Below, in pieces: positions 1 through 8,074 of a DNA stretch of 39,559 nt; position 1 is the first letter of the stretch, and every line of letters starts with the position of its first letter. The notes beneath the pieces are model-generated. The model was given only the letters and a program-made list of their open reading frames with translations. It was not told the DNA's origin and made no database searches. The stretch covers positions 1 to 39,559 of the forward strand of contig NZ_JABBPF010000046.1 in NCBI RefSeq assembly GCF_012927415.1, given 5' to 3'. A program made the translations under genes and the position numbers. The stretch is from Polaromonas sp. (GTDB lineage Bacteria > Pseudomonadota > Gammaproteobacteria > Burkholderiales > Burkholderiaceae_C).

Positions 1-67
1 CGGAAAAACGGTGCCTGACGACGCAACCCTGGTTGACAAGCTCAGAAACGAAGCCAAAGTCATCTAA
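1..67 (+). CDS. etfB: Electron transfer flavoprotein subunit beta, C-terminal end (partial)
   Basis: Only the last 21 codons are visible, read in the frame starting at base 2 and ending at TAA 65-67. The peptide GKTVPDDATLVDKLRNEAKVI resembles the usual C-terminus of EtfB (VDKL.NEAKVI). EtfB binds AMP and part of the FAD environment and forms a heterodimer with EtfA, passing electrons from acyl-CoA dehydrogenases to Etf-ubiquinone oxidoreductase. The etfA start codon lies 30 bases downstream on the same strand, the standard etfBA order, which supports the assignment. The 5' end is outside the window. Confidence 0.85.
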   Translation, partial: GKTVPDDATLVDKLRNEAKVI

Positions 68-97
68 CAGTTTTCCTGACCAAACGGAAGTAAACCC

Positions 98-1030
98 ATG
101 ACCTCTTTAGTCATTGCAGAACACGACAACGTGAGCATCCGGCCCGCCACTCTCAACACCGTGACCGCCGCCAGCCAGTGCGGCGGCGAGGTACATGTGC
201 TGGTCGCCGGCAAGGGTGCCGAAGCCGCCGCCAAAGCAGCATCCCAGATTGCGGGTGTGGCCAAGGTCATCCATGTTGAAGACGCTCACTTTGAACACGG
301 CCTGGCCGAGAACATGGCCGCGCAGGTTCTCGCCATCGCCAGTGCCTACTCGCACATCCTGTTTCCGGCCACGGCGTCGGGCAAGAACATCGCGCCGCGC
401 GTCGCTGCTCTTCTGGATGTCGGCCAGATTTCCGACATCACCAAGGTTGACGCGGTCGATACCTTCGAGCGGCCCATCTATGCCGGCAACGCCATTGCCA
501 TCGTGCAAAGCCTGGATGCGACCAAAGTCATCACCGTTCGCACGACCGGTTTTGACGCGGCAGCCGCTACCGGCGGCGTGGCCGTTATCGAAACCCTGAA
601 CGGCGTGGCCGACAACGGCAAGTCTTTGTTCGTGGGTTCGGAAATCGCCAAGAGCGACCGGCCTGAATTAACTGCCGCCAAAATCATCGTGTCCGGCGGC
701 CGAGCCCTTGGCTCCAGCGAGAAGTTCGACGAAGTCCTGACACCGCTGGCAGACAAGCTGGGCGCGGCGCTCGGTGCCTCGCGCGCGGCCGTCGATGCAG
801 GTTACGCCCCCAATGACTGGCAGGTCGGCCAGACCGGCAAGATCGTCGCACCGCAGTTGTACGTGGCCGTGGGCATTTCAGGCGCTATCCAGCATCTGGC
901 CGGCATGAAGGACTCCAAAGTCATCGTGGCGATCAACAAGGACGCCGAAGCACCGATTTTCAGCGTCGCGGATTACGGCCTGGAAGCTGACCTTTTCACG
1001 GCAGTGCCTGAACTGGTTTCAACCCTGTAA
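98..1030 (+). CDS. etfA: Electron transfer flavoprotein subunit alpha
   Basis: A 310-residue protein of normal EtfA length. The N-terminal domain (about 1-190) has the adenine-nucleotide-hydrolase-like fold of the family. The C-terminal FAD domain (about 195-310) carries the family signature: [13 protein letters not shown], then [36 protein letters not shown] and [12 protein letters not shown]. These segments hold the FAD and contact EtfB. The start at 98 follows GGAAGTAAACCC, an acceptable ribosome binding site. It sits directly downstream of etfB, so the two are almost certainly co-transcribed, and a strong terminator follows the stop codon. Its likely electron donor in this neighbourhood is the acyl-CoA dehydrogenase encoded next. 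Confidence 0.96.
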   Translation: MTSLVIAEHDNVSIRPATLNTVTAASQCGGEVHVLVAGKGAEAAAKAASQIAGVAKVIHVEDAHFEHGLAENMAAQVLAIASAYSHILFPATASGKNIAPRVAALLDVGQISDITKVDAVDTFERPIYAGNAIAIVQSLDATKVITVRTTGFDAAAATGGVAVIETLNGVADNGKSLFVGSEIAKSDRPELTAAKIIVSGGRALGSSEKFDEVLTPLADKLGAALGASRAAVDAGYAPNDWQVGQTGKIVAPQLYVAVGISGAIQHLAGMKDSKVIVAINKDAEAPIFSVADYGLEADLFTAVPELVSTL

Positions 1031-1045
1031 GGCAAAAAACATGAG

Positions 1046-1072
1046 GGGCGTCTTGACGGACGCCCTTTTTTT
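1046..1072 (+). terminator. Intrinsic terminator after etfA
   Basis: A 7-bp perfect stem (GGGCGTC 1046-1052 with GACGCCC 1059-1065), a 6-base loop and seven T residues (1066-1072). It lies 16 bases after the etfA stop codon. This suggests the downstream acyl-CoA dehydrogenase has its own promoter or depends on read-through. Confidence 0.85.
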
Positions 1073-1123
1073 ATCCGTACTGTCTGCATTGCCGGACAGC
1101 TGTTGACTGGAACTGGAAAAAAA

Positions 1124-2914
1124 ATGAGCTACAAAGCGCCCCTCAAAGACATGCTGTTCGACATCAAACACCTGGCCAATATTGAACAGGTTGCGCTGAT
1201 TCCGGGTTTTGAAGACGCCGGCTTTGAGACCGCTGAGGCGGTGCTGCAAGAATGCGCCAAGTTCAATGAAGGCGTGTTGTCGCCGTTGAACTGGGAAGGC
1301 GATAAAAATCCATCCAGCTTCAAGGAGGGTGTCGTGACCACAACCCCCGGCTTCAAAGACGCCTTCAGGCAGTACGTCGAAGGCGGCTGGCAGGGCCTGC
1401 AGCACCCTAGCGACTTTGGCGGGCAGGGCCTGCCCAAAACCATTGGCGCGGCCTGCGGCGAAATGCTCAATTCTGCCAACATGAGCTTTGCCCTGTGTCC
1501 GCTACTGAGCGACGGGGCCATCGAGGCCTTGCTAACAGCCGGCTCCGACGACCTAAAAGCGGTTTACCTGGAAAAACTGGTCACCGGCCAGTGGACCGGC
1601 ACTATGAACCTGACCGAACCCCAGGCCGGCTCGGACCTGGCTGCCGTGCGCAGCCGCGCCGAGCCGCAGGGCGACGGCAGTTACAAGGTGTTCGGTACCA
1701 AAATTTACATCACGTACGGCGAACACGACATGGCCGAGAACATCATCCATCTGGTGCTGGCCCGGGTCAGCGGCGCGCCTGAAGGCGTTAAGGGCATCAG
1801 CCTGTTCGTCGTTCCCAAGTTTCTGGTCAATCCAGACCTGTCTCTGGGTGCGCGCAACGACGTGCATTGCGTCAGCATCGAGCACAAGCTGGGCATCAAG
1901 GCATCGCCCACCGCGGTGTTGCAGTATGGCGACAACGGCGGCGCGGTGGGCTATATCGTCGGTGAGGAAAACCGCGGCCTCGAATACATGTTCATCATGA
2001 TGAATTCGGCGCGTTACGCCGTCGGCATGCAGGGCATTGCAATTGCCCAGCGGGCCGACCAGAAGGCCGTGACCTTCGCCAAGGACCGTGTGCAGAGCCG
2101 CCCGGTCGATGGTTCGATCAAGGCCAGCGCGCCGATCATTCACCATCCCGACGTCAAGCGCATGCTGATGACGATGCGCGCCTACATCGAAGGCTGCCGT
2201 GCCATGGCCTCCGTGGCTGCTGCCGCCTACGACGGAGCGCATCACCATCCTGATGCCGATGTGCGCAAGCAGAACGAAGCCTTCTACGAATTCATGGTGC
2301 CGCTGGTCAAGGGCTACAGCACCGAGATGAGCCAGGAAGTCACCTCGCTGGGCGTGCAGGTACATGGCGGAATGGGCTTTATCGAAGAAACCGGCGCGGC
2401 GCAGTACTATCGCGACGCCAGAATCCTGACCATCTACGAAGGCACGACCGCGATTCAGGCCAACGACCTGGTCGGCCGCAAGACCGCCCGTGACGGCGGC
2501 CAGACAGCCAAGGGAATTGCCGCTCAGATTGAAGCGACCGAAAACGAGTTGCTGGCGCAGGGCGGCGCCGACGCTGTCGTCGTTGCCAAGCGTCTGAAAG
2601 CCGCGCGGCTGGCGTTGCTCGATGTGGTCGAGTTTGTTGCCGCCAACACCAGGACCAGTCCGAATGCGGTGTTTGCCGGCAGCGTCCCTTACCTCATGCT
2701 GGCCGGTAATGTGGTGGCTGGCTGGCAGCTGGCGCGCTCGCTGCTGGTGGCTTCGGAACAGCTTGCCGACGGTGTGGAGGCTGACTTCATGAAAGCCAAG
2801 ATCATTACCGCCCGCTTTTACGCCGACCATTTGCTGACCAGGGCTCCAGGCATGCGCGACAGCATTGTCGAAGGCGCAGACAGCGTCAACGCACTGGCGC
2901 TCGAGGCTTTTTAA
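1124..2914 (+). CDS. Acyl-CoA dehydrogenase, long DmdC-like family
   Basis: FAD-dependent dehydrogenase that oxidises an acyl-CoA thioester to the 2-enoyl-CoA and hands electrons to Etf. I place the start at the ATG at 1124 (MSYKAPLKDMLFD) because it follows a GGAACTGGAAAAAAA stretch and matches the usual N-terminus; an in-frame ATG at 1103 would add 7 residues. The result is 596 residues, the length of the DmdC-like subfamily with an extra C-terminal domain. Visible motifs are MNLTEPQAGSDLA (about 161-173, flavin and substrate contacts), GVQVHGGMGFIEE, and IYEGTTAIQ, whose Glu at about 439 is the expected catalytic base. Database names often say 3-methylmercaptopropionyl-CoA dehydrogenase, but the substrate cannot be read from sequence. 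The nearby etfBA fits functionally. Confidence 0.93.
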   Translation: MSYKAPLKDMLFDIKHLANIEQVALIPGFEDAGFETAEAVLQECAKFNEGVLSPLNWEGDKNPSSFKEGVVTTTPGFKDAFRQYVEGGWQGLQHPSDFGGQGLPKTIGAACGEMLNSANMSFALCPLLSDGAIEALLTAGSDDLKAVYLEKLVTGQWTGTMNLTEPQAGSDLAAVRSRAEPQGDGSYKVFGTKIYITYGEHDMAENIIHLVLARVSGAPEGVKGISLFVVPKFLVNPDLSLGARNDVHCVSIEHKLGIKASPTAVLQYGDNGGAVGYIVGEENRGLEYMFIMMNSARYAVGMQGIAIAQRADQKAVTFAKDRVQSRPVDGSIKASAPIIHHPDVKRMLMTMRAYIEGCRAMASVAAAAYDGAHHHPDADVRKQNEAFYEFMVPLVKGYSTEMSQEVTSLGVQVHGGMGFIEETGAAQYYRDARILTIYEGTTAIQANDLVGRKTARDGGQTAKGIAAQIEATENELLAQGGADAVVVAKRLKAARLALLDVVEFVAANTRTSPNAVFAGSVPYLMLAGNVVAGWQLARSLLVASEQLADGVEADFMKAKIITARFYADHLLTRAPGMRDSIVEGADSVNALALEAF

Positions 2915-2929
2915 AGCCTTTCGGGCCAT

Positions 2930-3010
2930 TGAGGTTTTTGCTATTGAATCAATAGCTGCCCATGGCGGTAGTTATTGGACAAGAGCGCTATTTCGCTACA
3001 AATTTGACAA
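2930..3010. repeat. Interspersed palindromic element (AT-rich TAGCTATT family), copy 1
   Basis: The copy has a palindromic core GCTATTGAATCAATAGC (2940-2956), followed by an arm containing TTGGACAAGAGCGCTA. Read on the minus strand this gives CTTGTCCAA and, about 25 bases later, AGCTATTGATTCAATAG. The same arrangement occurs at 4043-4106, 23360-23436 and in part at 36376-36426. I recall this as a frequent intergenic repeat in Comamonadaceae genomes. It lies between the acyl-CoA dehydrogenase stop and the next start. Confidence 0.7.
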
Positions 3011-3026
3011 CAATAACGGAATCATC

Positions 3027-3980
3027 ATGTCGAGACTGCCCGGCGCACTGAATCATTTGCCATTGCCCATCATTGGCTCGCCCCTGTTCATCATCAGCAA
3101 TCCCAAGCTCGTGATCGAACAATGCAAGGCCGGCGTGGTGGGTTCCATGCCGGCGCTCAACGCGCGGCCGGCAGCGCAGCTCGAAGAGTGGCTGATCGAG
3201 ATCACCGAAACGCTGGCCGCCTACAACCTGGCCAATCCGGGCCATCCCGCCGCGCCCTTTGCCATCAACCAGATCGTGCACAAGTCCAACGACCGTCTTG
3301 AGCACGACATGGCGATGTGCGTGAAGTACAAAGTGCCCATCATCATCACAAGCCTGGGTGCACGAGAGGACATCAACGCCGCAGCGCACAGCTACGGCGG
3401 GGTGGTGCTGCACGACATCATCAACAACAAGCATGCCCACAAGGCGATCGAGAAAGGCGCCGATGGCCTGATCGCCGTGGCCGCCGGTGCCGGTGGCCAT
3501 GCGGGTGTCAAAAGCCCGTTTGCCCTGATCCAGGAAATCCGGCAATGGTTTGACGGTCCCATTGCACTGTCGGGCGCCATTTCCACCGGTGGGGCGGTGC
3601 TCGCCGCCCAGGCGATGGGTGCGGACTTTGCCTACATTGGTTCAGCCTTCATCGCCACCGAAGAAGCCCGCGCCTCAGACGCATACAAGCAAGCCATTGT
3701 TGAAAGCAATTCGGACGACATCGTCTACAGCAACCTGTTCACTGGCGTGCATGGCAATTATCTTGCGCCGTCAATCCGCGCTGCCGGCATGGATCCGGAC
3801 AACCTGCCCGCGAGTGATCCGAGCCAAATGAACTTTGGCGGCGACAAGTCCAAGGCCTGGAAAGACATCTGGGGCTGCGGTCAGGGCATCGGCTCGGTCA
3901 ACGCGGTGCAGAGCACGGCCGCGTTTGTCGCCCAGCTCAAACGTGAATACGAAGAGGCACGGCAGCGACTGCTGGCTTGA
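3027..3980 (+). CDS. Nitronate monooxygenase-like FMN flavoprotein
   Basis: TIM-barrel FMN enzyme of the nitronate monooxygenase / 2-nitropropane dioxygenase family, which oxidises alkyl nitronates such as propionate 3-nitronate. The open frame runs upstream to 2865, but that part is repeat DNA. MSRLPGALNHLPLPIIGSPLF at 3027 is the family N-terminus, giving 317 residues. Recognisable segments are GVVGSMPALNARP (about 36-48), NQIVHKSNDRLEHD, VAAGAGGHAG containing the conserved catalytic-type His, and ALSGAISTGGAVLAAQAMGADFAYIGSAFIATEEA, the phosphate-binding end of the barrel. It follows the acyl-CoA dehydrogenase on the same strand with a repeat between them. Several family members have unassigned roles, so the physiological substrate is open. 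Confidence 0.88.
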   Translation: MSRLPGALNHLPLPIIGSPLFIISNPKLVIEQCKAGVVGSMPALNARPAAQLEEWLIEITETLAAYNLANPGHPAAPFAINQIVHKSNDRLEHDMAMCVKYKVPIIITSLGAREDINAAAHSYGGVVLHDIINNKHAHKAIEKGADGLIAVAAGAGGHAGVKSPFALIQEIRQWFDGPIALSGAISTGGAVLAAQAMGADFAYIGSAFIATEEARASDAYKQAIVESNSDDIVYSNLFTGVHGNYLAPSIRAAGMDPDNLPASDPSQMNFGGDKSKAWKDIWGCGQGIGSVNAVQSTAAFVAQLKREYEEARQRLLA

Positions 3981-3983
3981 ATC

Positions 3984-4026
3984 CCGACCGGCCGGTTTTT
4001 TGGCAGGTCGTTACCGGTTTGGTCGG
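3984..4026 (+). terminator. Possible terminator hairpin after the nitronate monooxygenase gene
   Basis: The outer arms CCGACC (3984-3989) and GGTCGG (4021-4026) and the inner arms CCGGT (3992-3996) and ACCGG (4013-4017) are complementary. A T-run lies in the loop rather than after the stem. The structure begins a few bases after the stop codon. It could be a terminator or only a stabilising hairpin. Confidence 0.4.
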
Positions 4027-4042
4027 CGTGAGTAGTTGAAAC

Positions 4043-4106
4043 TTTTGATGAAATAGGGCTTGTGTCCAGAATTTACCGGCATGCATAGCTATTAAATTCA
4101 TAGTGA
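4043..4106. repeat. Interspersed palindromic element (TAGCTATT family), copy 2
   Basis: Contains GCTTGTGTCCAGAA and, about 20 bases later, CATAGCTATTAAATTCATAG. This is the same layout as copy 1 on the opposite strand and as the copy at 23360. It overlaps the 3' end of the neighbouring pseudogene by about 9 bases. Confidence 0.7.
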
Positions 4107-4459
4107 AGTCCCAGGGTGAACGAACATCGCCCATTTGACTACCGATGCCTCGCTTAGCTTGGCCGTATGCGCGGTGTGGTTTGCCAAGTCGCCGCCTGTG
4201 ACACCGTGCACCCGCACATTCAAGCCGTTCCGATACTGATCCAGCCTGGCAATGAGGCGGTTAAATTCCGAACTGGCAAAAGCCAGCTGGCGGGTCCACC
4301 GCGAGTGCGGGCCAACTTCGCAGTCATGCACCCGTTCCGCTGCCATTTTGAACAGATCGCCCGCCTCCTGACACAGTGCGCGTCCGCTCTACCGGTACCG
4401 GGCCGAAATAAACGTGAGCATGATAGTGGGGGGTGGATGTTTTCGGGGCGCTTGATCAT
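4098..4459 (-). pseudogene. DOPA 4,5-dioxygenase-like protein, frameshifted remnant
   Basis: Three consecutive reading frames on this strand together spell one protein of the small DOPA 4,5-dioxygenase family. Frame 1 begins MIKRPENIH (ATG at 4459). Frame 2, entered at a run of six C (4433-4428), gives the hallmark YHAHVYFGPVPVERT. Frame 3 gives ALCQEAGDLFKMAAERVH, then EVGPHSRWTRQLAF, GLNVRVHGVTGGDL and ANHTAHTAKL. These match the family pattern YHAHVYF, VGPHP.W, HP.TGDDL and DH in order. The total of 362 bases is about 120 codons, the normal length, so only single-base shifts (near 4430 and near 4378-4395) separate it from an intact gene. The usual HP is HG and DH is NH, suggesting decay beyond the frameshifts. 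The family cleaves catecholic rings by extradiol chemistry. Confidence 0.72.
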
Positions 4460-4533
4460 CGCAACAACAGTTGGCAAAGCTCCACATTTCGCTTCAGACG
4501 ATCACACGTCAAGGTATTTAGTTTTGTTGTAAG

Positions 4534-4549
4534 CTGTGTATTTGTACAG
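4534..4549. promoter_or_regulatory. LexA (SOS) operator upstream of the radical SAM gene
   Basis: CTGTGTATTTGTACAG is an exact CTGT-N8-ACAG palindrome with an AT-rich centre, the form of the gammaproteobacterial/betaproteobacterial LexA box. It lies 44 bases before the ATG at 4593. It overlaps a possible -10 element TACAGT (4545-4550), a position suited to repression. No other such box was noticed in the window. Confidence 0.7.
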
Positions 4550-4592
4550 TTAAAACCGGCCTGCGAATTTACCCCTCTGGCCGCGCAACCCC

Positions 4593-5681
4593 ATGACCGA
4601 CATTATCATTCCCATCCATGCCATCAAGGGCCGGGGCAGCGCCACACGCATCGCTCACCGATTTGAAAAAGATACGCGCGATGCGTATGACGATGGCTGG
4701 GGCACGCTGCAGGAAGCCACGGCGGGCGAATCCGCACGGCTGCAGACGGAAGTCATTTTTGAAGACGCCCGCAGCGCCATTTCCAGCAACGACTCACCCG
4801 ATATTTTTTTTGACTACGGCCTCAACCCTTACCGGGGTTGCGAGCACGGCTGCGTGTACTGCTATGCCAGGCCCACGCACAGCTACCTGAACCTGTCGCC
4901 GGGCCTGGATTTTGAAACAAAAATCATCGCCAAACGCAACATTGTCGAGGTGCTTCGGACTGATCTGGCCAAGCGCCGATATGTCCCCAAGCTGCTCAAT
5001 ATCGGTTCGGCCACCGACTGCTATCAACCCGTGGAGCGCGAGCTGCGGTTGACCCGCGGCGTGATCGAGGTCTTGCCGCAGGTGCGCCATCCGTTTTCAC
5101 TGGTCACCAAGTCCAGCGGGGTGGAACGTGACCTCGATTTGCTGGCGCCCATGGCGGCCGACAGGCTGGCGGCGGTTTATGTGACCATCACCACGCTGGA
5201 TGCAGAACTGGCGCGCAAGCTCGAGCCGCGCGCGGCTGCGCCGCATCGCCGCCTGCGCACCATCCGGGCGCTGGCCGATGCAGGCGTGCCCGTCGGCGTC
5301 AGCGTTGCGCCCCAGATACCGTTTGTGAATGACGACATGGAGCAGGTGCTGCAAGCGGCCCGGGACGCCGGCGCGCGTACGGCTTTCTACACCGTGGTAC
5401 GCCTGCCCTGGGAGGTCGCGCCTATTTTCAAAGAATGGCTTGAGTTGCATTACCCGCAGCGGGCCGTGCGCATCATGGCGCGCATTCGCGAGATGCGCGG
5501 CGGCAAGGATTACGAAGCTGATTTCGCCACGCGCATGAAGGGCCATGGCTTGTGGGCCGACCTGATCAGGCAGCGCTTTGAAAAAACCTGCCACCGGCTG
5601 GGCCTGAACCGACAGCGCACCGAGCTGGACTTGAGCCAGTTCAGTCCACCCGGCGTGAAAAGTCAGGGCAGCCTTTTTTGA
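4593..5681 (+). CDS. PA0069-family radical SAM protein (spore photoproduct lyase-like)
   Basis: A 362-residue radical S-adenosylmethionine protein. The cluster-binding motif is CX3CX2C at C83, C87 and C90 within NPYRGCEHGCVYCYARPTH. It is followed by NIGSATDCYQPVERE, SLVTKSSGVERD, VYVTITTLDAELARKLEP and GVPVGVSVAPQIPFVND, all typical of the PA0069/Rv2578c group related to spore photoproduct lyase. The biochemical reaction of this group is not established to my knowledge. A LexA-type operator lies just upstream, and I recall PA0069 of Pseudomonas aeruginosa being listed in its LexA regulon, so a DNA-damage role is plausible. No strong ribosome binding site is seen before the ATG. Next to it is a convergent Crp/Fnr gene. 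Confidence 0.92.
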   Translation: MTDIIIPIHAIKGRGSATRIAHRFEKDTRDAYDDGWGTLQEATAGESARLQTEVIFEDARSAISSNDSPDIFFDYGLNPYRGCEHGCVYCYARPTHSYLNLSPGLDFETKIIAKRNIVEVLRTDLAKRRYVPKLLNIGSATDCYQPVERELRLTRGVIEVLPQVRHPFSLVTKSSGVERDLDLLAPMAADRLAAVYVTITTLDAELARKLEPRAAAPHRRLRTIRALADAGVPVGVSVAPQIPFVNDDMEQVLQAARDAGARTAFYTVVRLPWEVAPIFKEWLELHYPQRAVRIMARIREMRGGKDYEADFATRMKGHGLWADLIRQRFEKTCHRLGLNRQRTELDLSQFSPPGVKSQGSLF

Positions 5682-5799
5682 AACGGTGAAATCCCAGAAA
5701 GAGCAGGCGGAATTTATTCCTGCCCAAACGTGTGGTTTTTCAGAAAGCTGCCGGGCGTGGTGGGGGGGAATTCCAGGCGACCGTAGAAACGTCTTGAAG

Positions 5800-6525
5800 C
5801 TACCGCACGTCGTACAGCAGGCGATTCAATTCTTTTTTAACAACGGCATAGCACTCGCAGGCGTGGGCCTCAAGTCCATTCCGATCTAAAACCGTGATGT
5901 GGCCACGGCGGTAGCGAATAAAACCGGCACGCTGCCATTTTCCGGCGGCGTCGGTAATGCCTTCCCGGCGCACGCCGAGCATGCTGGCAACCAATTCCTG
6001 CGTCATGATCAACTCGCCTGAAGGAATCCGATCAAGTGTCAAAAGTAGCCAACGACACAGCTGCTGCTCCACCGAATGGTGCCTATTGCACACGGCGGTC
6101 TGGGAGATTTGTGTAATCAAGGCCTGCGTGTAGCGCAGCAACAAACGCTGCATCAGTCCGGCACGCTTGAACTCCTGCTTCAGCCGGCTGCGCTCCAGCC
6201 GGTAGGCATAGCCCGCGGTCTGCACCACCGCGGAGCTTTGCGTGGTGTCTCCCCCAAGAAATAATGAAACGCCGACCACGCCTTCATTACCAACACCTGC
6301 CGCTTCAGTCGTCGCGCCTGACGCCATGACATAGTGCAGCGACACGATGGCGGTGGTGGGGAAGTAGGCATGCAGCAACTCTCCCCCAGGCTCGTAAAGA
6401 ATATCACCCAGCTGCAGTGGGAATAATTCCAGATGCGCAATTAGAGGCTCCAATTGCGCTGCCGACAGGGCCGCCAGCAAATGATTTTGCCTCGGGCTGT
6501 GTGGGATTGAAAGGGGAAGTGACAT
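5800..6525 (-). CDS. Crp/Fnr-family transcriptional regulator
   Basis: A 241-residue protein with an N-terminal cyclic-nucleotide-binding-like beta roll (about 20-145: PLQLGDILYEPGGELLHAYFPTT and GVVGVSLFLGG) and a C-terminal winged helix (about 165-225) with MTQELVASMLGVRREGITDAA as the helix-turn-helix. It lacks the N-terminal cysteines that hold the iron-sulfur cluster in Fnr, and I do not see the cAMP-binding Arg-Ser of Crp, so its ligand is unknown. It is the last of five same-strand signalling genes, starting 32 bases after the receiver-PAS gene ends. It may be the transcriptional output of that cluster or may control it; this is inference from position. Confidence 0.88.
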   Translation of the reverse strand: MSLPLSIPHSPRQNHLLAALSAAQLEPLIAHLELFPLQLGDILYEPGGELLHAYFPTTAIVSLHYVMASGATTEAAGVGNEGVVGVSLFLGGDTTQSSAVVQTAGYAYRLERSRLKQEFKRAGLMQRLLLRYTQALITQISQTAVCNRHHSVEQQLCRWLLLTLDRIPSGELIMTQELVASMLGVRREGITDAAGKWQRAGFIRYRRGHITVLDRNGLEAHACECYAVVKKELNRLLYDVR

Positions 6526-6557
6526 CCGTGAAAGCTGAGTTTCTGCGCTTTTGCGTG

Positions 6558-7382
6558 CTAAGGCTTGGCGGTGGTTTCCACGCCAATGCCGCGGAAGCCA
6601 AAGAAGCGGCAGGCGTTGTCGAACATCGGCTCTCCGCTCACCCGAAACTGCTGGACCGAGCCGTCGCCGTTAACCCGGCTGAACGGAAAGTCAAGGAAGG
6701 GCTGCCGGGCTGCAATCTTTGCCTGAAGCATTTCCCGCTCTGTCTGATTCCACCCGGTTATCTCTTCATCGGTTTGCTCACCAAAAAACGCGATCACCCG
6801 AATTCCCAAAATCTCCAGAACCGGGCCAGACACGGTGGTGAAGTCTCCAGTCGCGTTCTGTTCCCAGTACCAGTCGGAGGCAAGCTCTGTCAGGCTGCGA
6901 AAGCGGGCTTCACTTTCGCGCAGCTTGGCTGTCCGTTCCTGCACCGTTTGTTCCAGAACCTTGTTGTAGTCCGCGATTTTTTTGTACAGCAGCCGCACTT
7001 CCAGCATGTTGTGAATACGCGTTTTTACCTCCACCAGATCAAACGGTTTGCTGATGAAATCCTTGGCGCCAGACTGCAGTGCGCGCAATTTGTGACCAGG
7101 CTCGGCGGTCAGCACGATGACCGGCAAGTAGCTGTCGGCGTCGTCTTTCTTGAGACCTTCCATGACCTGGAATCCATCCATGCCTGGCATCTTGAGATCA
7201 AGCAAAATCAGGTCGTAGCGGTTTTGGGTATGCAGCCCGCAAACCTCGGCTGGGTTCATCGTTGAGGCAATGCAGGTATAACCCGCCTCGCTCAACAATT
7301 GCTCCAGCAACTGCACATTGGCGACCTGGTCGTCCACAATCAGGATCCTGGCGTCAAGAATATCGCTTGTATTAACCATCAT
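6558..7382 (-). CDS. Response regulator with receiver and PAS domains, no recognised output domain
   Basis: I chose the ATG at 7382 (MMVNTSDILDARILIVDD) because AAAGGGAAAT precedes it and it lies just after the upstream cheB stop; the open frame extends further but overlaps that gene. The 274-residue product has a receiver domain (about 11-130) with acidic residues DD at 17-18, phosphoacceptor D62 in LILLDLKMPGMDG and K112 in ISKPFD. A short coiled linker (about 133-158) leads to a PAS-like domain (about 158-270: FRSLTELASDWYWEQN, with FFGFRGIGVETT at the end). No kinase, GGDEF, EAL, phosphatase or DNA-binding domain follows. It could act as a phosphorylation-dependent adaptor, or be the stump of a longer PAS-GGDEF or PAS-kinase protein. 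Confidence 0.85.
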   Translation of the reverse strand: MMVNTSDILDARILIVDDQVANVQLLEQLLSEAGYTCIASTMNPAEVCGLHTQNRYDLILLDLKMPGMDGFQVMEGLKKDDADSYLPVIVLTAEPGHKLRALQSGAKDFISKPFDLVEVKTRIHNMLEVRLLYKKIADYNKVLEQTVQERTAKLRESEARFRSLTELASDWYWEQNATGDFTTVSGPVLEILGIRVIAFFGEQTDEEITGWNQTEREMLQAKIAARQPFLDFPFSRVNGDGSVQQFRVSGEPMFDNACRFFGFRGIGVETTAKP

Positions 7383-7395
7383 TATTTCCCTTTTT

Positions 7396-7977
7396 TTATT
7401 GGCGCGCGCTGACTTCCAGCCCTGCAATTTCCACAATCTTTTGAGCGATGTCTTCCGGCGATAGAACGAAGTCGATGCAGCCACTGGCAATAGCGCTTTC
7501 CGGCATGTCGGGCTGGGTCGCTGTACTGAGTTTTTGCGCAATGGTGATGCCGCCTACATCCTTGATGCCGCACAGTGCGGCGGCCCCGTCTCCGTCATAT
7601 CCCGAGACAATCACTGCAACCAGCTTGCCATCCCAGCAGTCGGTCAGTGAGCGCAGGAAAACCGTGATGACGTCAGGCCATCCCCGGGGTTTCGAGATGG
7701 GTTTGAGAATAAACACGCCATCTCCGATGTGCAAATCCCGATTCGCGGGGATGATAAATACACGGTTCGGCTCGATTAGCAGCCTTTCCGTGATGAGATC
7801 AACGGGCATGCTTGTAAATCGGGGAAGGACTTCATGAAGTTGAGTCGGCATGATGGTGATGTGATTCACGATGACGATAGCCACCCCCATGTCAGCCCGA
7901 AGATGTTTCAACAATCGGATGTACGCATCAAGGCCACCGGCCGAACCGCCGACACAAACAATAGGAAAATTTTTCAT
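7396..7977 (-). CDS. Stand-alone CheB-type protein-glutamate methylesterase
   Basis: A 193-residue protein consisting only of the CheB catalytic domain, without the regulatory receiver domain of classical CheB. The catalytic triad is visible: S12 in VGGSAGG, H39 in IVIVNHI, and D130 in SGYDGDGAA. CheB removes methyl groups from, and deamidates, glutamates of chemoreceptors. No chemoreceptor is encoded nearby, so the target may be another methylated signalling protein. The gene ends 13 bases before the receiver-PAS start and follows the hybrid kinase gene by about 97 bases on the same strand. A second CheB domain occurs in the fusion protein at the head of the cluster. Confidence 0.9.
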   Translation of the reverse strand: MKNFPIVCVGGSAGGLDAYIRLLKHLRADMGVAIVIVNHITIMPTQLHEVLPRFTSMPVDLITERLLIEPNRVFIIPANRDLHIGDGVFILKPISKPRGWPDVITVFLRSLTDCWDGKLVAVIVSGYDGDGAAALCGIKDVGGITIAQKLSTATQPDMPESAIASGCIDFVLSPEDIAQKIVEIAGLEVSARQ

Positions 7978-8074
7978 TCTGAAAACTGCTCTTTATGGTT
8001 CCGATACAGCATTGGAGAGGTCTGATCGTCCACCTTCAGGATGGAAGCCTGGAAGCTATCGGATTGATTCGCTG

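Noticed and set aside
2905..2921. AGGCTTT-TT-AAAGCCT as a terminator of the acyl-CoA dehydrogenase gene
   Set aside because: The loop is only two bases, the stem overlaps the stop codon and no T-run follows.
1553..2929. A 458-codon open frame antisense to the acyl-CoA dehydrogenase gene
   Set aside because: It mirrors the high-GC codon bias of the real gene, has no recognisable domain and no supporting ribosome binding site.
4167..4532. A 121-codon plus-strand frame
   Set aside because: It is antisense to the DOPA dioxygenase-like remnant and has no family resemblance.
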